Assembly: GCA_003173915.1 (NCBI GenBank)
Contig: PPGL01000092.1
Coordinates: 1 to 44,628 of the forward strand
Reading direction: 5' to 3'
Length of the DNA: 44,628 nucleotides
From: Candidatus Levyibacteriota bacterium
Lineage (GTDB): Bacteria; Patescibacteria; Microgenomatia; Levybacterales; UBA12049
The position numbers were made by a program, and so were the translations under genes. A model generated the notes under the pieces. It saw nothing but the letters and a program-made list of their open reading frames with translations. It did not search any database and was not told the DNA's origin. Positions 24,205-30,006 of the stretch are shown one piece after another; positions within the stretch are counted from its first letter, which is position 1; every line of letters starts with the position of its first letter.

Positions 24205-26094
24205 TTAATAGAGAACTCGTACCCGTATTGTTCCAGGAATACTTTTTAACTCGTCAACAGCTTCTTTACTATAATTGATATTAACGTCAGTAATAACATA
24301 TCCGATTTCTTCATTTGTTTTTAAATATTGACCTAATACATTGATAGAATGTTTGGCCAAAAGATTATTAATGTGTGCTAAGATGCCAGAAACATTTTCA
24401 TGAAGATGAATAAATCTGTGTGCTTGTCCTTGTGGAGGAAGGCTGAGTTCTGGAAAGTTAACACTAAGAATGGTATTTCCGGTATTAATAAATTGCATTA
24501 GTTTGGTGCTAACAAATTCTCCAATATTTCGTTGAGCTTCTTCTGTACTGCCGCCAATATGAGGAGTTAAAATAACGTTTGATAGGTTTTGAAGAGGGGA
24601 GACAAATGGATCGGTATTACTTTTTGGTTCTTCTGGGAATACATCAACAGCTGCGCCTGCAATATGGTTAGTTTTAAGAGCATTTACAAGTGCATCAATA
24701 TCAACAATATGTCCGCGAGAAAGGTTAAGAAACAGTGATCCTTTTTTCATTGCATCAAATTCTTTTTTTCCGAAGAGATTTTTGTTTGTTTTACTTCCAT
24801 CCACATGAATACTGACAACATCAGAAATATGCAGTAGTTCTTCAAGCGAATTGCACTTTGTTACATTTCCAAGTGCAAGTTTATCTGTGACATCGTAAAA
24901 ATACACATGCATTCCCATACTCTCTGCAACAACAGACAGTTGTGTTCCAATATTTCCATATCCAACAATCCCTAAGTTTTTCCCGCGAATTTCAACTGCT
25001 CCGGTTGCACTTTTTCCCCATACGCCTGTATGCATCTGTACAGATTTATCAAACACTTTTCGGGCAAGCATAATAATTTCTCCCATTGCAAGTTCTACAA
25101 CACTCCTTGTATTGCTATACGGCGCATTAAATACAGCAACGCCATATGTACCTGCAGCAGAAAGATCTATCTGATTTGTCCCAATACAAAATGCACCGAT
25201 TGTCAAAAGTTTTGACGCTTTTCTAAGGACTTTTTCTGTAATTTCGGTTTTGGATCGAATACCCAAAATAGAAATATCTTCAATTTTTTCAAGAAGTTCG
25301 GTTTCTGTGAGTGCTGCTTTTTCTGTCTCAACAGTAAACCCTTCGTCTGTAAATTTTTTTATTGCTTCTTCACTAATATTTTCTAAAAGCAAAACTTTCA
25401 TCTTTGATTTTGGATAGGATTGTGCACGGGGGAGATTGAGAGCATGGAGGAGTTCGTCAAAGTTTTTTATTACCTTATCAGCTTTTGCAATAATGCCTTT
25501 TCTTGCAACATTTTCTGTGAATGCAAAAAATGTATCTGCTTGTCCTTGCTCTTTAATTTGATAATCAGTAATACCATCGCCAACAACGCAGATTGTTCCG
25601 AGAAGTTTTAATTTTTTTACCACAAGTGGTTTGCCATTTTTTTGTGCCAGGGGATTTTTCGGGTCAAAACCAATAATGTCTCCGTTTTTATTTTTTAAGA
25701 AACTATTTGCCAACACATGATCTTTTTTAATGCCAAATGTCTGGACAATAGGAATAATATATTCTGTAAATCCTCCAGAAATAATATAAATTTTATCGGC
25801 AAACTTTGTAAAAAACTCTTTGTTTCTTATGACAGAGGGGGAAATATGTTCTTGTAAAAAAGATACAAGTTCTTCAATGTGTTCGTCATTTGGAGTAAAG
25901 AGGGCAAGGCGTTTCGCAAGAGATGTTGGAAAATCTATTTTTCCCTCCATTCCGGCTCTTGTGATTTCGGCGATTTCGCGCGTTATGGTTTCTTTTTGAG
26001 GATGATGTATAAGAGCGATGCGAGAAAGCTCATCTAAAGCTTCGACTGTAACAAACGTGCTATCAAAATCAATAATGAAGTACGTGTTTTCTAT
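24205..26094 (-). CDS. Phosphoserine phosphatase - phosphoglycerate dehydrogenase fusion
   Basis: One open frame joins a HAD-type SerB domain to SerA, the last and first enzymes of serine synthesis. SerB: DFDST (Asp9, Asp11), ITRAGMEGKIDF, IISGGFTEY (about 106) and VVGDGITDYQI (about 172). SerA from about residue 232: NAD motif VGYGNIGTQL, then RGH, EEP and PHIGGST, and a C-terminal ACT domain (HENVSGILAHINNLLAKHSI). The first ATG (25950) would delete the essential DFDST motif. No ATG, GTG or TTG is in frame between the upstream stop (26167-26169) and that motif; AUA at 26094 would give an N-terminus IENTYFIIDFDST and lies 6 bases after a promoter -10 box. A mutated or mis-assembled ATG is the alternative. 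Confidence 0.88.
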   Translation of the reverse strand: MENTYFIIDFDSTFVTVEALDELSRIALIHHPQKETITREIAEITRAGMEGKIDFPTSLAKRLALFTPNDEHIEELVSFLQEHISPSVIRNKEFFTKFADKIYIISGGFTEYIIPIVQTFGIKKDHVLANSFLKNKNGDIIGFDPKNPLAQKNGKPLVVKKLKLLGTICVVGDGITDYQIKEQGQADTFFAFTENVARKGIIAKADKVIKNFDELLHALNLPRAQSYPKSKMKVLLLENISEEAIKKFTDEGFTVETEKAALTETELLEKIEDISILGIRSKTEITEKVLRKASKLLTIGAFCIGTNQIDLSAAGTYGVAVFNAPYSNTRSVVELAMGEIIMLARKVFDKSVQMHTGVWGKSATGAVEIRGKNLGIVGYGNIGTQLSVVAESMGMHVYFYDVTDKLALGNVTKCNSLEELLHISDVVSIHVDGSKTNKNLFGKKEFDAMKKGSLFLNLSRGHIVDIDALVNALKTNHIAGAAVDVFPEEPKSNTDPFVSPLQNLSNVILTPHIGGSTEEAQRNIGEFVSTKLMQFINTGNTILSVNFPELSLPPQGQAHRFIHLHENVSGILAHINNLLAKHSINVLGQYLKTNEEIGYVITDVNINYSKEAVDELKSIPGTIRVRVLY

Positions 26095-26100
26095 AAGCTT

Positions 26101-26129
26101 ATTATTATGAAAGTAAAATCGTTTTACAA
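26101..26129 (-). promoter_or_regulatory. Promoter of the serine operon, leaderless
   Basis: On the minus strand, TTGTAA (26129-26124), 17 bp, AATAAT (26106-26101), then 6 bases to the AUA codon at 26094. The geometry equals that of the leaderless promoters of other genes in the window. It is back to back with the divergent promoter at 26132-26160. Confidence 0.65.
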
Positions 26130-26131
26130 GC

Positions 26132-26160
26132 TTGTACGAAGATAGCAGTTCTGGTATACT
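26132..26160 (+). promoter_or_regulatory. Promoter of the leader RNA and small Pro/Gln-rich protein
   Basis: TTGTAC (26132-26137), 17 bp, TATACT (26155-26160). The predicted start near 26167 gives a leader of about 115 bases, unlike the leaderless genes elsewhere, consistent with a regulated 5' region. Confidence 0.72.
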
Positions 26161-26171
26161 AGGATATTATA

Positions 26172-26229
26172 GAGACAGCGACGTCTCCTTTTTTATTCCC
26201 AAAAAGGGAAAGAAAAAGGAGATTTTTTT
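26172..26229 (+). terminator. Candidate attenuator: terminator with competing upstream hairpin
   Basis: TCTCCTTTTT (26184-26193) pairs with AAAAAGGAGA (26213-26222), enclosing an inner TTCCC/GGGAA stem, followed by seven T: a strong intrinsic terminator before the coding region. GAGAC (26172-26176) can instead pair with GTCTC (26183-26187), which overlaps the left terminator arm, so two mutually exclusive folds exist. Confidence 0.72.
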
Positions 26230-26236
26230 GTTTTCA

Positions 26237-26275
26237 TCCTCCTTCGCGTAAAGCTTTGGAGGACAAAGAAGGAGG
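26237..26275 (+). promoter_or_regulatory. Bistable Shine-Dalgarno hairpin
   Basis: CCTCCTTC (26238-26245) is a perfect complement of GAAGGAGG (26268-26275), which holds the Shine-Dalgarno site of the next gene. TCCTCC (26237-26242) can alternatively pair with GGAGGA (26258-26263), leaving the Shine-Dalgarno free. The two states would switch translation off and on. Confidence 0.6.
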
Positions 26276-26282
26276 TGAAAAT

Positions 26283-26483
26283 ATGAGTCAACCAAAAGAA
26301 GGACAAAGACCAGGACAAGGACAAAAACCTGTTTTGCCATCCTGGCTACAAAATACAGAACAACCTCCAGTAGGTATAGGAGGACAACCATTTCAAGATT
26401 CTCGTAGAGACGTGCAACGTGAACAACTTCCTCCATATTTACGGAATACCGTTGGAAATAGGCCAGTGAAAACTAGCAAATAA
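26283..26483 (+). CDS. Small Pro/Gln/Gly-rich protein, unknown function
   Basis: The 66-residue protein is not recognised. It is hydrophilic and probably disordered, rich in Pro, Gln and Gly, with two related segments, LPSWLQNTEQPP and LPPYLRNTVGNRP (LPxx-L-x-N-T), which may be short binding motifs. ATG 26283 follows AAGGAGGTG at a 7-base spacing. It has no membrane segment. The long leader with a terminator and a sequestered Shine-Dalgarno site indicates tight regulation. It is divergent from the serine operon. Confidence 0.7.
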   Translation: MSQPKEGQRPGQGQKPVLPSWLQNTEQPPVGIGGQPFQDSRRDVQREQLPPYLRNTVGNRPVKTSK

Positions 26484-26506
26484 GACAAAATGATGAGAAT
26501 CATAAT

Positions 26507-26535
26507 TTGTTTTAGCTTGGTGAAAAAGCTATACT
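26507..26535 (+). promoter_or_regulatory. Leaderless promoter of the glycosyltransferase
   Basis: TTGTTT (26507-26512), 17 bp, TATACT (26530-26535), then 6 bases to ATG 26542, so transcription should begin at or next to the start codon. Confidence 0.72.
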
Positions 26536-26541
26536 TAGCTC

Positions 26542-27828
26542 ATGGCTAAAAAAATTGCCTTGGTTCATGACTATATTAAGGAATATGGTGGGGCAGAACG
26601 TGTTTTGGAAACACTTCATGAAATGTATCCAGATGCACCGGTATTTACACTTGTCTATGCGCCACAATTTTTAGGACCACACAAAGCAAGGTTTGCAAAC
26701 TGGGATATTCGCTCGTCTTTTTTACAAAACGTTCCATTCAGTTATAAATTTATCAGTCTGTATCGACTGATTGCTCCTTTGGTATTTAAAACATTTAATT
26801 TTTCCGGATTTGATGTTGTGATTGTCAGTGCGACAGGAGCGTATTGTCCGAATGTAATTCGGACAAAGAGAGATTCTGGACAAGTCCTTCAGCAAGTTCA
26901 GGATAGTGAGCGAAATCGAACTGCCAGAATGACGAAGCATATTTGCTATTGTCACACGCCGCCGAGATATTTATATGGATATGCAACTGCGAGAGAGAAG
27001 AGTCAAAATGTTGTTATACAAGCTCTTACTGCAATTATGGTTCATATTTTGAGGATCGTTGATTACTATTCTTCTAAAAATGTCGATGTATTTATTGCAA
27101 ATTCGGAGAATGTAAAGAAAAGAATTGAAAAGTTTTATAGAAAAGATGCGATTGTTGTGTATCCACCGGTCGATGTTCCACGTTTTGAAAAAAAAGATTC
27201 TTCGACTTCACTTCGTTTCGCTCAGAATGACACGAGAGAATATTTTCTTGCTGGGGGAAGACTTGCCCGGCCGAAACACATTGATCTTATTGTGAAAGCG
27301 TGTACAGAGTTAGGAGTTGAGTTAAAAGTATTTGGGAAAAGCTTTGCAGGGTATGGAGAAGAGTTAGAGAATATAGTTGATAGCAGTTACCGTCATTCTG
27401 GTAAGCGAGAGAATCGAGCGAATCCAGAATCTTTAAGAGATCCTGGACAAACCAGGATGACGAGGTCCTCTATAGAATTTCTTGGGGAAGTGAGTGATGA
27501 GGAGAAGTTACAGCTTATGAAAGGGGCGAAAGCATTTATTTTTGCTGCAGAAGATGAGGATTTTGGGATTGTTCCTGTTGAGGCAATGGGACAAGGAATA
27601 CCAGTTATTGCTTATCGTTCAGGAGGAGTTTTAGAGACTGTAGTTGATGGGAAAACAGGAGTATTTTTTGACGAGTTAACAGTTGAGAGTTTAAAAAGTG
27701 CTCTTAAAAAGTTTGAAAAAATGCAGATTAGCAAAGAAGCATGCTACAATCAGGCAAAGAAATTTGGAAAAGAGGAATTTGTGAAAAAGATAAATAATAT
27801 TATTGCATTGTCATTGCGAACAAAGTGA
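26542..27828 (+). CDS. GT4-type glycosyltransferase with several repeat inserts
   Basis: The 428-residue protein is a GT-B fold family 4 glycosyltransferase: ALVHDYIKEYGGAERVLETL at the N-terminus, HICYCHTPPRYLYGY, FIANSENVKKRIEKFY and the C-terminal donor site EDFGIVPVEAMGQGIPVIAYRSGGVLETVVDGKTG. It probably adds a sugar to a cell-envelope glycan or lipid; acceptor unknown. Three in-frame GTCAT-type inserts are seen: residues about 110-131, 219-230 and 284-307. The final LSLRTK and the stop codon also come from a repeat (27810-27902). No signal or membrane segment is seen. Confidence 0.9.
   Translation: MAKKIALVHDYIKEYGGAERVLETLHEMYPDAPVFTLVYAPQFLGPHKARFANWDIRSSFLQNVPFSYKFISLYRLIAPLVFKTFNFSGFDVVIVSATGAYCPNVIRTKRDSGQVLQQVQDSERNRTARMTKHICYCHTPPRYLYGYATAREKSQNVVIQALTAIMVHILRIVDYYSSKNVDVFIANSENVKKRIEKFYRKDAIVVYPPVDVPRFEKKDSSTSLRFAQNDTREYFLAGGRLARPKHIDLIVKACTELGVELKVFGKSFAGYGEELENIVDSSYRHSGKRENRANPESLRDPGQTRMTRSSIEFLGEVSDEEKLQLMKGAKAFIFAAEDEDFGIVPVEAMGQGIPVIAYRSGGVLETVVDGKTGVFFDELTVESLKSALKKFEKMQISKEACYNQAKKFGKEEFVKKINNIIALSLRTK
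26871..26933 (+). repeat. GTCAT-family repeat in glycosyltransferase, copy 1
   Basis: AGATTCTGGACAAG...CTGCCAGAATGAC, in frame, read ...DSGQVLQQVQDSE...ARMT. Confidence 0.75.
27196..27232 (+). repeat. GTCAT-family repeat in glycosyltransferase, copy 2 (short)
   Basis: GATTCTTCGACTTCACTTCG...CTCAGAATGAC, in frame, read DSSTSLRFAQND. The reading frame differs from the RMT copies. Confidence 0.7.
27392..27461 (+). repeat. GTCAT-family repeat in glycosyltransferase, copy 3
   Basis: GTCATTCTGGTAAGCG...ACCAGGATGAC, in frame, read HSGKREN...TRMT. Confidence 0.78.
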
Positions 27829-27902
27829 AGCAATCTCTTTTGAATTCTTTATGGGATTGCCACGTCGCCCTAAGTTTATCGAATGGGCTCCTCGCAATGA
27901 CA
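27810..27902 (+). repeat. GTCAT-family repeat at the glycosyltransferase/fpg junction
   Basis: GTCATTGCGAACAAAGTGAAGCAATC...CTCGCAATGAC. It supplies the last codons and stop of the glycosyltransferase and fills the gap to fpg. Confidence 0.78.
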
Positions 27903-27913
27903 GAGGAAAACAT

Positions 27914-28780
27914 ATGCCTGAATTACCAGAAGTAGAAACTCTCAGACGTGGACTTGAGCACTATCTTGTTGGACACACGATAGAATCTGTCGAGCTTCTC
28001 CAAACCAAACAGCTGCATGGACTCCCAAAAGACATTGAAGGGGGGAAAATTGTTTCGGTTGAACGTTTTGGAAAAGGGCTTGTCATAACACTTAATAACG
28101 GCAAGTCAATTGCCATTCATATCAAACTTACTGGTCAGCTTGTATATCGGGGACCTGATCAGCCAAAACACATTGCCATATCACCAACGCGGGTTGGGGA
28201 AGTGCCCAATAACCACACGCACATTATTTTTCATTTAGATAAAGATGCAACATTGTATTACAATGATATTCGTCAGTTTGGATGGTTAAAAGTCATAAAG
28301 ACAGATGAAGTTAAGGAGCTTTCATTCTTCAAAGAACTCGGCCCTGAATTTCCTTTGGTTTCATATTCTGGACAGGCCAGAATGACGAAGGAGAGGTTTG
28401 GTGAAATTCTTGCAAAAGCAAGAACAGCGATTAAACCCCTTATTATGGATCAGAAGAAAATGGCAGGAGTGGGAAATATTTATGCAAATGACAGTTTGTA
28501 TTTGGCAAAAATAGATCCACGAAGACAAGCAAATTCTTTATCTGACAAAGAAAAAGAAGAACTTTTTGACGCTATCATGAAAGTTTTGAAAAAAGGCTTA
28601 GAAGAAGGGGGAGCGAGTGAATTGACATTTGTAAATGCGTTGGGAGAAGAAGGAAATTACCAAAATCATTCACTTGTCTATGGCCATCAAGGGCAGAAAT
28701 GTAAAAGAGACGGGACAATGATTAAAAAATTTATGCTTGCAGGTCGAGGAACCTACATGTGCTCTTCGTGTCAAAAATAG
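27914..28780 (+). CDS. mutM: Formamidopyrimidine-DNA glycosylase
   Basis: Fpg excises 8-oxoguanine and cleaves the AP site. ATG 27914 gives MPELPEVETLRRGL, with the catalytic Pro2 and Glu3; RFGKGLVI (beta-lysine) and the H2TH segment QKKMAGVGNIYANDSLYLAKIDP follow. The C-terminal zinc finger VYGHQGQKCKRDG...YMCSSCQ has Cys263, Cys283 and Cys286, but position 266, normally the second Cys, is Asp. A short repeat insert (28365-28386, SGQARMT) lies in the linker. The 288-residue length is near normal. The upstream open frame is a repeat and is not included. With mutY, it belongs to the 8-oxoguanine defence. Confidence 0.95.
   Translation: MPELPEVETLRRGLEHYLVGHTIESVELLQTKQLHGLPKDIEGGKIVSVERFGKGLVITLNNGKSIAIHIKLTGQLVYRGPDQPKHIAISPTRVGEVPNNHTHIIFHLDKDATLYYNDIRQFGWLKVIKTDEVKELSFFKELGPEFPLVSYSGQARMTKERFGEILAKARTAIKPLIMDQKKMAGVGNIYANDSLYLAKIDPRRQANSLSDKEKEELFDAIMKVLKKGLEEGGASELTFVNALGEEGNYQNHSLVYGHQGQKCKRDGTMIKKFMLAGRGTYMCSSCQK
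28365..28386 (+). repeat. Short GTCAT-family remnant inside fpg
   Basis: ATTCTGGACAGGCCAGAATGAC is a near-perfect palindrome with the family's right end, read SGQARMT in the same frame as the trpA, mutY and glycosyltransferase copies. Confidence 0.7.
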
Positions 28781-28789
28781 GCCTATAAC

Positions 28790-28818
28790 TTTACTTTTCT
28801 CCAATTTTATCCTATAAT
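28790..28818 (+). promoter_or_regulatory. Promoter of the 355-residue orphan
   Basis: TTTACT (28790-28795), 17 bp, TATAAT (28813-28818), then 8 bases to ATG 28827. Confidence 0.68.
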
Positions 28819-28826
28819 ATCCCATT

Positions 28827-29894
28827 ATGATGAGTGGGGTAGAAACAGGAAATCGAAAAATTACTATTGTTAATCCAACGCGTCAAACATTGGCACTTTT
28901 GGCAGATTGGAATGGGAAACGAGATTCTCTAAAAAAATCAGATCCTCTTTATGCAATGATGCAATCAGGATTTCTTGGTGATGGGTATAAGCCAGAACCT
29001 TTGCCACCTGTCCCAGGGGACAGAAGAACAAGCCTTTTTGCTACAGACTATTATGTAAATCCGCATAGTGAAGAGAATACGAGAATGTTGAGAGTAGGGA
29101 TAGGAGTATTGGTGAACTTAGCCTCAGTATACTTAGGAGCGCAGCCAGAAGATATACGCATGTATGACGACTCACGAGCGATACTTACTTCTATTGGATT
29201 GTCTCCTCGAAATCTTGTTCAACCACTTGTTCCATTTACTCATTTTCAGTCTGGAGATATGTCCGAAGAAGGATATTTTGCCGATATGAAAGAAGTAGGG
29301 AAAGCAGCGAATATTGTGCTTAATAAAGGGATAGACGATATATGTATGGCTATAGAGCGTCTTTCTCCACAATCGCCACTGAGGGGAATGTATGATAAGA
29401 TGACGTCTTTACTTACCATGATTGAAAATCACTACGGAATAACTTACGAAACGCGGTACATTAGGAGTTCTTCAAAAGTTGCAAATTTTTTAAATACAGG
29501 AGTGAGTACATCAGATGACACATATATGCTTGCTTTACGAACCGCATATCGTCAGGCTAATGGAGATATATCAGAAACTGAACGATTCTTTGAGGAGACA
29601 ACTATTCCTTCTCAGTTGGCAACATTGTTTGTAGGAATTTTTAATCCAACAGTAGCAGAAATTACAGGCGAAGGGGATACTGTTCTTCCTGAATATGTTG
29701 AATTTAATGCACATGGGAAGATGGCAATTGAGAGAACTCGATGGCAAAAAATTTTAGATAGACAAGGAGCAATTTTAAAAAGCACGGATAGGTATCGAAC
29801 CGGTTGCCCTGCTTTCCCAGAAACAATTCTTTTTATTCAACGATATCTTGCTGCAAACTCTCGCGCAGGAAGACAAACACAACAAGCAGCATAA
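28827..29894 (+). CDS. Hypothetical protein
   Basis: The 355-residue protein is not recognised. It is soluble-looking, with no signal peptide or membrane helix and no recognised catalytic motif. The second half is helical (about 150-270); the C-terminus ends with an Ala/Gln/Arg-rich tail (AANSRAGRQTQQAA). A promoter 8 bases upstream supports ATG 28827 (ATG 28830 is possible). It stands alone between fpg and the permease. Orphan proteins with similar Gln/Ala tails occur elsewhere in the window, but no homology can be claimed. Confidence 0.75.
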   Translation: MMSGVETGNRKITIVNPTRQTLALLADWNGKRDSLKKSDPLYAMMQSGFLGDGYKPEPLPPVPGDRRTSLFATDYYVNPHSEENTRMLRVGIGVLVNLASVYLGAQPEDIRMYDDSRAILTSIGLSPRNLVQPLVPFTHFQSGDMSEEGYFADMKEVGKAANIVLNKGIDDICMAIERLSPQSPLRGMYDKMTSLLTMIENHYGITYETRYIRSSSKVANFLNTGVSTSDDTYMLALRTAYRQANGDISETERFFEETTIPSQLATLFVGIFNPTVAEITGEGDTVLPEYVEFNAHGKMAIERTRWQKILDRQGAILKSTDRYRTGCPAFPETILFIQRYLAANSRAGRQTQQAA

Positions 29895-29901
29895 TTTTTT
29901 C

Positions 29902-29930
29902 TTGCAAAGCCAAGCGAGAAATATTATAAT
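29902..29930 (+). promoter_or_regulatory. Promoter of the permease gene
   Basis: TTGCAA (29902-29907), 17 bp, TATAAT (29925-29930). The leader is about 60 bases long, unlike the leaderless genes around it. Confidence 0.75.
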
Positions 29931-29939
29931 ACATAGTAC

Positions 29940-29964
29940 ATCCGAGTTCTTCGGATTTTCTTTT
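29940..29964 (+). terminator. Hairpin with U-rich tail in the permease leader
   Basis: ATCCGA (29940-29945) and TCGGAT (29951-29956) form a 6-bp stem with a 5-base loop, followed by TTTCTTTT. It sits just after the predicted transcription start and could act as a weak attenuator or a 5' stabiliser. Confidence 0.5.
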
Positions 29965-29975
29965 GAAAATTTTTT

Positions 29976-30006
29976 GTGAGTCACATGTGAGTCACCTATG
30001 AGTCAA
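29976..30006 (+). promoter_or_regulatory. Three TGAGTCA repeats at 11-bp period before the permease
   Basis: GTGAGTCAC (29976-29984), GTGAGTCAC (29987-29995) and ATGAGTCAA (29998-30006) repeat every 11 bp, one helical turn. The first two are near-palindromes (GTGA-N-TCAC); the third overlaps the start codon. This could be an operator array or a translational element. Confidence 0.5.

Noticed and set aside
24205..25950. Serine fusion gene starting at ATG 25950
   Set aside because: This would remove the DFDST nucleophile motif although the frame upstream encodes it intact.
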